Assembly: GCF_003073045.1 (NCBI RefSeq)
Contig: NC_037590.1
Location: forward strand, 37,192,751 to 37,256,750
Reading direction: 5' to 3'
Length of the DNA: 64,000 bases
Source: Pomacea canaliculata
Taxonomy: Eukaryota; Mollusca; Gastropoda; Architaenioglossa; Ampullariidae
Every line of letters starts with the position of its first letter. Within the stretch, counting starts at the first letter, position 1. Shown here piece by piece: positions 48,801 to 63,800 of the stretch. The notes under the pieces are model-generated. The model did no database searches. It was not told the origin of the DNA and saw nothing but the letters and a program-made list of their open reading frames with translations. A program made the position numbers and the translations under genes.

Positions 48801-51800
48801 TGTTGTTTATTATGAAGATGGTACAAGAGCACCCTTGCTTGTGAGACATTTAGTGTGACATTAATTTCATTCTTTATATTATTCACCTATCCAGTGTGCA
48901 GACTGCAACTATGCTGTATCAGTTGAATATTTTTTTTTCTATCTGCAGGTCCTTTCCTGTTGAAACTCATGCCTGATGCTTTGACAGCAGGTTTCATCAC
49001 AGATTTTCTGTTGATTGTCATCAACATCATCAAGTTTAATGCAGCTTATATTGATGAGGATATTTTGTCTGGGCTAGTTCAGTGAGTTGACAGCATCAGT
49101 CAGTTCCAATCACTAGTTTGGTTCTTTTCATTTCCACAATAATAAGATATGAAAGAAGAGATTTTTTTCCTTCTTAAAAACTTTGTTGCATGTATTAGAT
49201 GCAATGCAGTTTCAGTACGTTAGTGGGAAGTCTATACAGTAATGCAAACAGTACCTCTACAATACCTTATCTCTTTGTTTTGCAGACAGACATGCATGAT
49301 TCAAAACAGAACTCGATCAGATGAAGACATGAAGGTAACTGTAAAGATCTTTAATCGAGAATCTTATTTTTACTGTGTCATAGAAGTGATGGATGGTCAG
49401 TTACACTATTATGTTACACTGCTCACTGTTACATCACAGAATATAATGCAGGGTGTGATTCTAATATTTAGAGTGGTGAGCTTTCAAGTATCTTTTTGTG
49501 TTTTGTTTATGTCACCATGCCTCCATGATCATAGTGAAAGAGTACTTAAAGAGATATTTACTTTCATACTTTATGGGCTTTTCCTTATCCTTCTGCTGAA
49601 AACTTAATTTTAATAAGATTTTAAAGCATGTGCTTGACATTCAGCTGTGCCAGCAAGTGCTAGATGCAGTCATCTGCTACAGTTACCTGCCTCCTGATTC
49701 GCTGCATTACTTTGTGGCTGCTCTCTGCCACATGGTCAGTAAGCCTCGTTTCTGTGAAGAGAGCTGGGAAGTAAGACATAAAAGTTTTTCTTTAAAATGC
49801 CTTTGTAAGCAAAGCAAGCGCATTTTGTAGTTTGCATTTTGTCCGTATTTTCCTGAATGCATTTTAGCCTGTGAGTCTGAACTGTCATTCAAGCAAGCAA
49901 TTTAAAAAAATATTTTTATTTAAAAATAACTTTAATTTCTGAATATGTCTCATGCTGTTATTTTATGATAATAATAAAGTTAACTTATATAGAGCCATAT
50001 CCCAGCCCTATGGGCAAGCTCAAGGTGCTCTTGATGATTAAAAATATATTGCACAGTTCATTTTAAAACCTGTAATCCTGACTGCAAATGCTCCTATCCA
50101 TATCGTAGTTCCAGTCATAAAAGAAAGAAGGTTTAAATGTGTCTTCTTTAACCATTGATGTCTGCAGCTTATGAAGAAACTCCTTGGGACACATCTTGGG
50201 TGCAAGACTATCCACACAATGTGCTGCATGATGCAAGACAAGTGAGCAGAAAGATTTATGTGACCGATGCTTTTGTAGCATGTTGTATACATAGCTTCTT
50301 ATCAAAAGTCAAACTGAAATGAAACCGAAAAAAATACTTGCTTCTGTAGGTCATTTTGTCTTCAAGACAGACTTTTTGGGGAGGGGGGATGTACTTTCAG
50401 ATGAATTCTGTAAAATGCTAATTATATTTCTTTCTGTACTTTGACTTGCAGACAACAGCCAGTGGACTTCATCCTGCTGCGTGGTGCAGTCTTCTTTACT
50501 GGAATGGCTCTTTGGGGCTCACGAAGAGTGGCTAGTCTGAAAGACCTTTCATCAGCTGTTCTACCTTCCTTTCTTGAGGTGAGTTTAAAGAGATGTATCT
50601 TTACCAGAAGTACAAGATCATAGGCTGGCTTGGTGACCACTTTTCCTCCTTCATGTATTTGTGTCATTAAAAAAGTGGCTAAGCTATGCGAAAACTGTGC
50701 TTTACCATGACTTCAGAGAATATTTTTCTAATAAATTTTATAAGTACATAATATTATAATTAAATTTTTTGACTCACTTTTGGTTTTACTACCACAGGTT
50801 CTTACATACAGTAATTCCAGTGTGTCATATGAGGTATCATTGAGCATAAGTCGTTTGATCAACAAGTATGGAAAAGACCTGACACACATCACATGGGAAA
50901 CTGTCTTTAATATCACACAAAGACTGATTCATCAGACAGAGGTGAGTTAAATATAGTTTCATGGCATTACAAATGTACTGAATGTGGTTTAAGAAAGTGA
51001 TATATATATATAGAATGGAAAATTTAATGTTTGGTGGGGAGATGGAAGTCAAATACATTGATAGCAGATTGCATTGATCGCAAAACAGTAATTTTGATTG
51101 AGCAAGACATTATGTGCTGAATTTTCACATTATTTCCATCTTTTACTTGCAGACAATTCCCTCTATGGATCCACGAATAAGCTCAGAAGTTCATAATATG
51201 CTTACTGAAATAGAACATCTCCACCAGATGGGCCATTTCCTGGGACCTGCTGAACGAATTTTTGTCATAGTGGAGAGCTGTGGTAGCAAACGGCCGGTAG
51301 GGATGGACTTGTAAATGTACAAGCTGATCATGTAGTGTCCATAAAGAAAACCAAATCTTACAATGTGTGCTTCATTATAGAGAAAGAAATAGACTGTACA
51401 AAAGTGAGTAGGGGTAAGTTACTATGCCTTACACAAAGGCCAAACTTTGAAAGAATGGTTCAATCCAAAGAAATTAGGAAAGGAACCCACAGTGCTGGTG
51501 ACTCTAAAGCTCAGTCATTCTCGACAATTATCCTTACCTCCCTCTGCCAGATTGAATCCATCTTTCCTGCTGGACAGAGGAAGTCATCCTTTAAAGTCAG
51601 ATTATGCAAATACAAATAGACAACCACATTATTGATTGAAGTATTAAAATTAAGGGTTTACGACGCTTTGTGAGTGTATTATGATGAGTTCTTACACATG
51701 AAATTTATAAAATACATCTAATACTTTGCTCCATTGCATCTGTGTACACCAGACAGAATCTGTGTGTAAACTCATTGATCACCACATGAAAGATATTCAT

Positions 51801-54800
51801 CCAGGCCAAGACAAGTGGATCCAGAATCTTCACCAGCTGCTAGATAAATTTTTCAGGTGTGCTTCTTATGGCTTTCTTTTAAAATCTTATGGTCATGTGG
51901 CTCAACTTCTATTTTCCCAGTTAGCAGAACTGAGTAGAACTGTGATCTTTTTTTCTTCAGCCCTTAACACGATTATGGGAAAAGTGAGAAAGCAGAATGC
52001 ATTTTCTAACGAAGCAAAATCTTGTAAACCTGATTAACTTACACTTCTTCCAACATTTGATTTGCAGACATGAAACAAGAACTGAAGTGCGAAAGAAGGC
52101 CTTGGACATGCTGTCATTTGTTTTGAGCCTTAATAAACATGTGTATGAGGTATGGATGGATTTTTGCAAGTCTAAATATGTGTAGAATGTAACTGTCTAT
52201 TGTTTAAATTTGTAAATCATAAGTTTATAATCATAAGCATATCAGTTATATAGTGACCTCTCTGTTCCATGTGCATGAACTTTATTATGAGTGGAACATA
52301 ATGGTGGTGAGTTAGATTATTACTGTTAGAGTTATGTATTCTGTTGTTTTTCTAGGCAGACCTCATTGACAAACTCGTCATCCCATTTTTCTCACACATT
52401 GATATGGACCCTGATGTAAAGGTACGTGTCATAGCAGCAGAAATTCTTCTAATCCTTGCTCAGGGTTGTTCCCGGGATGAGTTTTTTGATCTCATCAACA
52501 TCATAGAAAAGGTAAGCTTGTCTGGGATTCTGTCTTTAGTTATGCTTGTGCTACAGGCAGATTGTGTGACATCCATACAAATGTCTGCATGTTAACATAA
52601 ACATATTTTTATTTTTAAGTGAAATGGTTCACTTGCCTGTCTGATTTTAGCAGCCAAGGAGAACAAAGTTCATAGGCTCGTGCTCATTAGCTATCTCCTC
52701 TCCAGTAGGGTGTATTGATGTCAGCGATTTTGATGCACACGAGGTTTTGTACAATTCGCTACCCTGATTTCAAATAGGAAAAAGATTTGACTCTGTATAA
52801 GCAGAACTCCTCTCTATTTCCACAAGAAATGTCCTTCAGTCAGAATGTTGATCTGCTATTTTGACTTAAAATGTTTTGTACTTAAAATCATTATTTTCTG
52901 CATTATCTATATTTTTTTTTATTTCCTTAGTGGATACTTCTTTGTTGTAAATGTTTATTGATGACATGATATACTTTTACCATTCAGCTCAGTGCATTAG
53001 CCATGAAATTAATAATGACGTCACACATAGCAACAAGGAGACATGAAAGTACCACAGAGAGAGAGTCAGTTTTTGATGGATAAGAGAGCCACTTGAAAAA
53101 TGCAAATTGGTACAGTTGATAGAAAGGTGACAGCAGTGGAGGAACTTGCACTGAAACCACTTCTCACAATGCACCTCTTAGATGAAGAACCCGGCCCTTG
53201 CCACTCAGCCCTTCATCAGTCAGATACCTTGCCACTCTCAGGGAGTCAAATGCTGTGTCAGGACAAGTGAGTGAGTCATCAAAATCAGTCTATGTGATGG
53301 ATGCAAGGAATCGCTACATTTTAGCTGTCATCAAGTCAAGAGACTTCATGCCGTCATTTCAGACTAAGCAAAATTTTGGTTTACCGGAGGTGATAATATC
53401 AACAGACCTGCCGAAGAATCCTCAGCTTTGCCTTACCCATCCAGGCACCAACTGGGAGCAAGAGTGCTGGCCGACTGCTACTCGCAGTCTGCCCTGTTCA
53501 ATCCTCCCTTCTGGTGAAAAAGCACAGGACAATTTTAACCACCAAACCCTCACCCAACTGCGGGGCCCCTACTTTGTGTTTTGTAATTTTCTCTTTTGCA
53601 GAGCATTTTATAGTGGTCTAGTGCAGAAGCACCTGGATTCAGTGGAGCATCTGGCAGCAAGGAGCCCCACTGACCAGGGGCAGTAGTTTGTTTTGTTAGA
53701 GAGCTGTTATAACCTCATGGCTCATTTAGGTAGTCTGGTAAGTATCGAAGAAAGAATTTAAAGGAAAACTTAATTTTTCATTGAGATTTACATTTGATGT
53801 TTATGCATTGCAGATGATACGGAAACCATTGTTAATGAGCATAGATCACTCAGCAGAGGGGGATGAGATCAGAGTGTTGACCCCGGATCAGAATCATGGG
53901 GATGTCAGACTTGCTGTGCTCCAGTTAATAGAGGTTTTTGAGGTAGCTTCTTATACTTGTTTTGTTTTTTTTTTTTTTTTTAAGTCCTTTACATTTGATG
54001 GGGAAATTGTACAGTCATCTTTAAAGGCTCAGTTGTTAAGGTGTTTTTAAGATTTTGATCAATATATTGTATACATGTATATCATAAACTTGAAGTTTTG
54101 TATCATCTTGGCTGATTTTCACTTGTAAAATATAAAACTTAAAAAAATTTACAGACTTTCCTAAAACAAGCTTTATTTGGATATAATTACTTTGAAGTGT
54201 TTGCTGCCGTGTTTATGTAGGCATTGCCATTTCTATAACATTAAATTTACTGTGTATTTCAGCATAAGCTGTATACAGCACCCCCAACCCATTGCAAACG
54301 TCTGTATGGAATTCTTATTAGCCACATGCAGGCACAGTATGATCACAGCTACAACACTCCACTAGCTGCAGCTATTCGGAAAGCAGTAAGCAGTCTTTTA
54401 TTCTTCATTTTGCAGTTTGCTCATGTTTGTGCACTAGCAAACAGTTTATGTTTATCATTCAGGTGCCTAACTCCATCAGTTTTCACTTGTGGTGTTTTCT
54501 TTGAAATAATTGGAGACTCAAGAACCTTGCTGATGGATTTATATTGCAGGTACTGGAACTACTGCTTCGGTTGAGGGCTGACAGTAAGCACAGAGTGGGA
54601 TTAATTAACCGCCATGGTGGTAATGGCTGCACATACAGTCCGTATGCTGTTTGTGTTGAAGTGTGAGTCTTACGTCCATGTTCGCATAATCTGATGTTGT
54701 TTGGTTTTCCACTTAAGCCCAGTAATTCTTGTAAAGGCATTTGGGTTTTTATGGTTTTTGGTGTGTTGAAGTGACTCAAGCAGTTTGAAATGACATTTTA

Positions 54801-57800
54801 AGTCACATCATGTTTGCTATGTTAAATTTTTCATTGCCACAGATAGACCTAAAAAATTATGTTCATATGGAATTTGTTTCTCTGACAGTGCAATCCAGTT
54901 TCCCACAAGTCCCATTCTTGCCGGCCAGTCCCTGTCTCACATGTTTACCATGATTGACTACACTCAGACAATGGAACTCTATATTCGCTGCCTACAGAAG
55001 GTTAGTATTGATTGTTATTACACTTAAAATCTTATCACAGATCTGGGTCTGTTTAAAATGTCCACTGAATGGATGAAAGAAGTAGAAACAAACATCTGTT
55101 GATACACATCATTTACAATGGAAAATAGATTTTGTGACTTATAAGTATCCTCTGGCCTACTTATTAGTACATTTATTACTAAGATGCTTAATTTTTAATG
55201 TTTGAAAGGGGTTAAAGTGCTTAAGTGTTTGTCACATTTTTTGACAGGAAACAGACTGGCAGGTGTTGAGTGTTTTGTTGGCAAGACTACCATCTGTTTT
55301 AGAGAACAAAACCCTAGTGTTGTCTACTCGGGGCACACTAGTCTATGACCTGTGCGAACGGCTCTGTCACATGGTACGTGTTGATTTTCTCCCCCACCTA
55401 TCCAGCACCATTAATTGTTTTTCCTCATTATTTATATTCTGTTGAATTCTTTATGTGTATATTTGCCCCTTGATTCAGGCTACTCAATGATAATACATTG
55501 GAACCAAAGATTGAGGTAGATATGATAAAAAATATTCACACAGTTGTATAAGTGCAGCTCTATTTGTGTGTGTGTGTTCAGGTAATGTTTCAGATCAGCA
55601 GTCAGACTAGAGGTTTTCCAAGGCAGCTTCACAATGTGCCTGAGGGCTTTAAGCGGTCTGACTTGGACAACTGTCTACTTCCTGTCATTGCTGCCATGGT
55701 AACCTATCACCAGTTTCTGGATAAAAACAAACAGGTATTTCAATTTCTGGGTTAATTTGATAAGGCAGTTTATTTAATTGTATGTTACATACCTATGCTA
55801 GAAAAAGTTGCACAAAAAGTAAAGTAGTGTATACATTTGAATATTATTAACAAAAAAACAACAAACCCATTGCATCTTGTTTGACTGTGGGACATTGATC
55901 ATTATTTGCTGTCTGCTGGCAGTATGAAGTGGTCAAGTGTCTGGAGTTTGGTTTAGTGTCTGGTGTGGCAAAAGTCTGTGTGACAACATTGCGCATCTGC
56001 TCTCTTGAGATGCAAGACCTCATGATGCGGCTTCTGCCTTCAATCCTTTTGTCACTGACCAAGATTGCTGCCACCATGGCGATGGCCATCCCAGTGCTGG
56101 CCTTTCTATCTGGTGAGATTTTTTCTCCCCCCCCCTCGCTTTCCTCAATATTTATCCTCCTGTTGTAAATAAAAATCATTGCGAAATAAGGAAGTAGCTC
56201 TCTAACTTATTCTGTTGTCTGATGAATGACCAGTGGTCATTTTAAGGTTTATGTAACACCGAAGCAGCTGTAAGCAGTTGTCTCCTTTGCTTTTAGCAGT
56301 TTGATGAGTGCAATGCCCATACATGGCAGTGCACAGAGCAGTGCATTAAGTGTTAAAGATGTTTTGTGAATATCAGAATAACTGTGTTAAAGTGACTTAT
56401 TGAAAAGGAAAGGCTAAATTCCTTGTGATACTTCATTATAACAGCATTTTTGGTCCTTTTTTCTGTGGCTACAAGGTTTGGTGCGGTTACCACAACTGTA
56501 TGCAAACTTTGTCGAAAATGAATATATGAGTGTATTTGCCATAGCACTCCCATACACCAATCCATTCAAGTGAGTTTTTATTTATTCATGCCAAAGTTAC
56601 TAATGGCTTATTTGTTCTGCTGAAAATCTGGGCGGTCCAGTGGGGCAACAGTTAGCACCTGTCACCAATACAGTGAAGATTGGCTGTCTTGGGTTCAGCT
56701 CTCGTCTCAGGCATGCTGTTCTTTCTCTGCATGTAACATCTGTTTACAGGGCTGGCTGCCTTGCTGTGATTTAGCCTTAGTTGGTGGCTTGGTGTAAAAC
56801 ATCAATTCTCCTCCCCCCTGCTCAAAATATAAGACTTTTACTGTTATTCCTGAGGATTCAGTAGATTTATTTTGTTCCCTCATTTTTTTGATAGTTTACA
56901 GTCATATAAGAATATGCTATTTACCATAATCTCCCACTAAAAAAAAAAAAATGCTTCAAGTTGTTGATATGGATGTTTGCAAAGCTGATATTTTGTGTCA
57001 TGCCAGAGGAGATATGAAGTCTTTGAAAGATTCACACATTTGACATACCAGCATGTTCCACAGGTTCAGCCATTACACAGTTTCTCTGGCACACCATGTG
57101 ATTGCCATCTGGTTCATTCGTTGCCGCATGCCCTTCCGAAAAGGTTTTGTCAAATTTATCCAGCGGGTATGTGCAGTCATTCCCTGTATTTTGTGCTTAG
57201 TTTGCATTCTTATAACAATTCTTGTTTTCATGCATAGAGAGAGCCTTTCCAAAATCGAGCTGGGGAGGTGGGGGAAATATGTTTAAAAATTTCCCCATGT
57301 TACATCTTGTTTAAAATTTTTTAGTTTAAAATGTTCATTTCTTTGGTATCAAAAAGGAAACAGTTTTAGTAAAGGCACGTTAGTTGCCAGAATAGAATCA
57401 GACAGCTTCTAGGATTGGTCACAAACTATTTGCTTTAGGGTTTGAGCCACAACATGACACAGTTGTTTGAAGAGAACAGCTACCTGAGGCTTAGTCAGCA
57501 AAACCAAGACTCTAGCCATCGCAACCGTTCAGGATCAGAAGGAACTTCATTCAGGTAATTTTTTTCTTTGACTGTACCAGATGAAATGACCATAGGAGAT
57601 AACATGTTACACTAGCTCTTTAACCATCAAAAGGTTGTCTTTCTGACGGCAAGCTAGCACATGCCTAGCATGCAGATCATTCCACTAGTCAGGTGAGCAA
57701 CTTCCCTGTAACAGCATTTATGACACCAGACTTCTTTTCCTCAAGAAAAGATCTGTTTTTCAGCAGGGTCAACTGTGTTACAACTTTTTCACATTATAGA

Positions 57801-60800
57801 GAATTATGCATTTTTTTGGTCAGAATTCTTCTGCCTCCAGACTTTTTTTTCTTGAGGAAAGACGTGCTTCAATTGACTGTATCACCTGTGCCAGGCTTTT
57901 TATGCTACAGAGAATTTTATGTTTTTCATCAGAATTCTTGTGACTCTTGTCAGTCGGTGTTGCCTGTACTACAGTTTTGCCACTGCAGAGAATTCAGCAT
58001 GTATTTGTAAGAATTTTTGTGATACTAGACTTCTTTTCCATGAGAAAAGATGTGCATTGACCAGTCCATGTAGCCTGTGCTATAGGTTTTTACCGCTACA
58101 GAGAATTTTACATTTGTTCGTCGCAATTCTTTTGATGCTAAGACAACTTTAAGATGGTTAAACTCACTTTAAGAGCTACTGTAATCCTTTATCTCCTAAG
58201 GTCATGTCATTTGGTAAATCTCAGAGAAAGAGAACTTACTCTCAAATTTCTTTTTTTGTTTGCTTTAACATGTAAGCATATATGTCGTAAGGGTAACAAT
58301 GGTATTTTCAGACATCCGGTTTGATTTTAAGTTACAAATTATTTCTGTCCATCTTTACACAGCACATCAACACAGGGCTAGGGTTAGAACTTACTCTAAA
58401 TATTTCATTTTTGTTTGCTTTAACATGTAAGCATATATGTCTTAAGGGTTAAGATTGTATTTCAGACATCTGGTTTGATTTTAAGTTAACACACTGGGCC
58501 TGGATGGACACTATAGTGGTCATGCAGCCTCAATACTCTTCCTATGCTCACTCCCATGTTAAGTCATAGGTAGTTAGAATTATGGTAAATAGCCTGGCTT
58601 TACTGAGTTTGTGAAATTGGTCAATAAGAGCATTATGTTTTCTTTCCTGTATGTAAGTACAAGTATGTGTCTCACCTTCTGGTACCATTCTGCTTCATAT
58701 TCCATGTTTGCTACCATGATTTTTGGGAATGATTGCAGGAGGCGTTTTCAGTCCAGTTCTGCAGCAATTCAGAAGGATGTGTTGCCACCAGTGGATGAGA
58801 AAGTGTCTCAATTCCACAAGGAGCTGAGAGAGACATGTCTGGATGTGATGTCTCGATACTCATTTGGAAACATGTCTAATAATTACCACAGGTAAGTGAT
58901 TGGAAATGCATGACACTAAGAAGAGATTAGCTGTTATAAACTTGGTAAAACTGTGTTGCATATGTATCATGGAAAATTATCTGAATATTACCTTTAATAT
59001 GCTCCTGCTTTTAGTGGATTTGATTGAAACATTATTGATGCTAATATTTGACTCCTCAGTTACATAAATATTAATGTGTTTATCTTTTGTTTTTTGTGCT
59101 TGCAGGTGTGTGTGTGTGTGGATCAGTTTAGACATATCTGTTAGAAAGCATAGAAAACGAAGAGTTCTCAAATGATGAAACGTGTAAGAAATAAGAAAAT
59201 TTATTGTTTTAACAGCTAGATCACAGCTGGAATGTAACTATTTCTTTTTGTCAAATACCATGTGGGCAGGTCAGCTATGGCACAGTTTCTGCTTGCGGAT
59301 GGGCCATCAGAAACTTGGATTGTTGGCAACAAACTTGTCACCATTACCACCAGTGGTAATCGTAGCAAGAGCAGTAACTCTGGTCTCTGTAGCAGGTGCC
59401 TCACTTCCCTGCAGCAGCCACAGGTAATCTCTAGAAAGTCAGCAGTAAATTCTTTTGTTCCGAGGTGTTCTGTTTGCATCATTGGAATAAAGGTTGCTCA
59501 GAAGCTTGTGCCATGGACCAAAATGTCTTCTTATTTCAGGATGAAAAGCAAAAAATAAGGCAAGAGAAGAGGAGGAGGCATAAATCAGCCATACTCTATC
59601 GCAGCACCAGTGAGATACATGGAGAGTCTTCAAGTGTTGGTGTTTTTGGTTCTGGAGGATCCAAAAAGGGTGATGATGTTCTGGCCCGCTGCACACGGGA
59701 TGATCTTAGTCTGCTGAGCGACCAAACTCATGATGATGTTGCGGTGCAGACTGGCAGCTCACTCACCTCGGGGGCTGATTCAGACACCCTGGAGTCCATG
59801 CTTCTTGGTGAGTTTTGAAAACTACATTTAACTCCACTCATTTTCTTTTTTTTTAATTTTGTAAAGTACTTGATAAAATTTATGCCAATGGCTTAATATA
59901 ATGTTAAATTTGCTTTGCCTTCTAGACAGCCACTTTACATCTAACACCAATTATCCATCACTTTTTGTGTGTGTTAGGCATGAAAAGCCTGGCAGAAAAG
60001 AAAAGTGTGATCACAGCAGATCCTTGCCCTTGCTGGTGTGAAGGCTGGGCAGAAATCCTCATTCGTGGTCCAAGCGGCAATGTTGCATGGGTCATGCGCA
60101 CCGAGAACGAGTATTCCCAGTATGCAGGCCATGGTGACCCTTCCATGCATGATATTATGAATCTGTTTACATCTGTCAATTCCAAATCTCCAGATTCTGA
60201 CAGCACAAGCAAACTGGACAGCGGAAGCCTTGGGGAGGAAGAATATGAATCGGTGCATTCCTATATTTTTGGCTTGGAAAAGCGTAAGTGCTGCATGCTG
60301 TGTGATTTAGCTTTGTTTAGCTTTTAGCCTGGTGTTGTTATTGTTTGTCACATTTCATTGTGTGTTTGTGTTTGTGTTTGCATGCATTTGTACATGTTAA
60401 ACTTTTCCTGTTTATCAAAGAGTTCTATTTATCAATGATGTTAAAATATTGTTGGTTTTTCATTTTTGAACCATTTCAGGGTCTTCTTCCCCAGAAGCAG
60501 ACAAAGTGGACAATGACCTCAGAGAAGAAGTGAGTGTGTTGCTGTCATTTTTTTTCATTCATTTCTTTTGTACTAAATAAACATCTCATTAATACGACAT
60601 TTATTTTGTGTAACTCATTCAATCTGATAGTCATAAGATAATCCTTGCAACTCTTTTCAGTTGTTTATACATAGCCTTCATTATAGTTGTTTTTGTGTTT
60701 GTTAGAATTCTTCAGTAGGGGCCGTTTCCACTTCATCTGTCTCCAAGGAGATTGAGATTCCAGGCCGTGATACCATGGTCAGAAGCAGTTCTTCTCCTTC

Positions 60801-63800
60801 TGTTCTAAGCAGTTCCTATGATGATACATCTCCACTGGGGGTGACAGCAGCCCTTGTGTCACCTCATTCAAACAAGCCTGACATGGAGGCTGTCACAGTT
60901 AAAGTTGATGTCTCAGAATCTCGAGTCATGTCTGCTGCAGGAAACTTTGAAGGACTAGAGAAATCGACCCCAACCTCTGTGGTTTCAGGAGAGGGCAAGG
61001 AGTGCTACTTTGTCCCAGATGCAAGTTTAGAGAGCAAAGAGGAAAAGAATATACATGACAAAAACAGAAGTGCTGCTGACCGAACAGGTGGTGAGGAAAA
61101 TTTGGATGCTTATTGCAGTGATGAGGCACAGGCTTATGCCGGCAGTGTTGTTGGTGAGAGGGGACATAGGATGAGCAGTAGTAGGTTACAGGTACAGCTA
61201 GAGGAATTTGACAGGAAGCAGGAAGAGAAGTGTGGAGAAAAATCTGCAAGTGCTCATACTCCATCAGAACCTACCACTCCAACAAACCCACCCGAGTCCT
61301 CTCCCCTTCAGGAAGTAAAGAGCTCAGGCATTGTCATTGTAGCACCACATACACCATCCAGAAGCACTGGTCACAGGCAGGTTGTAAACACCATTCGAAA
61401 GTCTTTACCAATGACTTCACCTGACAGCTCAAGTTCCTCATCCACACAGGATGAGTTAATGGAGCTGAAAAATATCAAGAAACGAGGGCACACTATTGCT
61501 GTCATGACTCGTGCGGAAGCAAATCAGTTTAAAGAGGCAGACTCTGGGGCAAAAGCTGGTGGTGGTGTAGGCAAGAGCATGGTGACACCGGCACAGATCT
61601 TCTTGCAGCTCTACTACACTTATCCAGTGACTACTTCACAGGACTTACCTCTGCATCTACCTAAAACTGAGGTGGGTAGTTTGTGACAAGCTAGCCTGTA
61701 GCATACGTATGTGAGGCAAGTGTGGGTTTGAAGAGAGGACTGGTTACTTTTGAATTGAAGTAGTGTGGTATGGACGGAGTGGTTTGGTACCTTAGCAGTT
61801 CTGTGTATTTTAGTCTTAAATTGTCTATTTTAATTGACGCTGTTTGTTGCTTCTTTTTAAATGTTATCTGTTTTTTTTTTCCTTACAGACATTTGAACGT
61901 GCACTGATGATGTTGGATCACATTTATCCACACGAGACTCATAAAATTGGGGTTATCTATGTAGCTGAGGGTCAGGTAGCTTGATAAATTCTTTGCTTAC
62001 AATTTCTCTTGTCCATTTGTGTCTATGTCGATAAAATACCACCCATCCTTATCTATCTCAAACTTCTCACCCATTATCGATCCACTCATGCAAACCTCCA
62101 TCAATCATCCTTCATGTCTAATACTTGTGTCTTTGTTACCCTTCAGGCAGACGATGAAAAAGCGATTCTTTCCAATGTACATGGGTCCTCAAGGTATACA
62201 GAGTTCATGCTGGGTCTGGGGGAGCTGGTCCAGCTGGAGGATGTGGACCAGTCAAGAGTTTATCTCGGTGGCCTGAGTTACCCCATGGATGGCAAGTTTG
62301 CATGCACCTGGAAGGATGAGTCCATGCAAGGTATGACCTTCAAGGATTAAATTCAGTTTCAGCACATCCCAAGAAACTGTTTTTGGCCTTTTGAAAAATA
62401 ATAGCTGCAGTCATATTGATATTTTGGTGCTGTTTGCTGTCAATGTTGAACATGCAGTTTTTGATGCAGCATGAAGACTTTTCTTCCCTTGATGCATGTC
62501 ACTTATAAACACACAAGGAAAGCATGAAAACAGATTGTTTAAGATGTACAATTTTTTGGGGGGAGGCAAGACTGTCACCTTGTTATACACATTCTTTAGG
62601 GTAACTGCAGCCTCCAGGTCTTGTTGACACTTTCTTTTTATTTGGCAGTCATTTTCCATATTGCTACTCTGATGCCTAACAGAAAAGAGGATCCCAACTG
62701 CAATTCAAAAAAACTACACATTGGTAACGACTTTGTTACTATCGTGTACAATAATGGTGAACAAGATTTCAAACTAGGCACAATCAAGGCAAGTTATTGC
62801 CCACCTCAAGACTATTTGAACTGTTTTTGTCGAATTTTCTTTATAGTTAAAGCTTGATGAAAGAAATAAAAAAAAGAGGCACGATGGTATTTTAGTTGTG
62901 AAAAACTTGGATAGTTATACCGCAGAAGTTATCAAGTGCTTTGAATATCATTAATTTCCTCATAAAATTACTGTTATATGCTAAGTTGCTTTTCTTCTCA
63001 TTTTTTGCTGACCATTGCTTATTTTATGTAAATAGGGCCAGTTTAATTATGTGAACATTGTCATTCGTCCCCTGGACCATGGCAGTAATGCAGTCACCCT
63101 CATTGCGAAGCAAGGTAAGCATTACAAACTTTAGACTTCTCAGTCTCCGCTTAACCTCTCTTTTTTTTTTTTTTTTTTTTTTTTTTTGGTTTAATGAAGA
63201 GGATTTACTTTTAAGTTAATTTTATGATGGTAGCTCTTCACAGTCTTCAGCTGAAACTGTAAATGATATAGAAAATTTTGCAATTTCATCAGGGCAATGT
63301 GAAAAACAATATAATATCCTGCAGCTTTTGTGACACCTCTCATGTATCTGCCTCATTTTGCAGAGACAATATTCAGGGTGTGTACCCAAAAAGTACTTTT
63401 CAGCAGTGTATGCATATTTTCAAGCATATGTACAGCTTATTAAGTTGCATCATGCACTCTGTGGAGGCAAGCACCTGCAAAGACATTGCCATCAAAATCA
63501 ATTGCACGTGGGACTACAATTGTTAGTTGAATTTAATGAGATGCAGCAGATGGCGGCATTAATGTTCATCAAGGAAAATGATAAAGCAAGACAATGACAT
63601 AACAGTGCTGCACACATTTTTATCTCTGTGTATACCGCATAATGTCAACATTCAAAGATGTGGTTGGAAAGGAGTCAATCACATTCATCCTTTACATGCA
63701 GGCAGTGCAATGCAAAGTAAAATGAAACATGAGTGGGTGGGATACGAGTGAAATATTGTAGTTGCTGGTTAAACTTTGGGAGTGGCAAATAATAGCGTTG

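Noticed and set aside
53016..53023. Second TGACGTCA octamer as a promoter element
   Set aside because: It is deep in a TSC2 intron with no nearby start site, so it is most simply a chance occurrence.
56631..56705. A tRNA gene
   Set aside because: A and B boxes are present but no acceptor or anticodon stem closes properly, and a SINE body follows.
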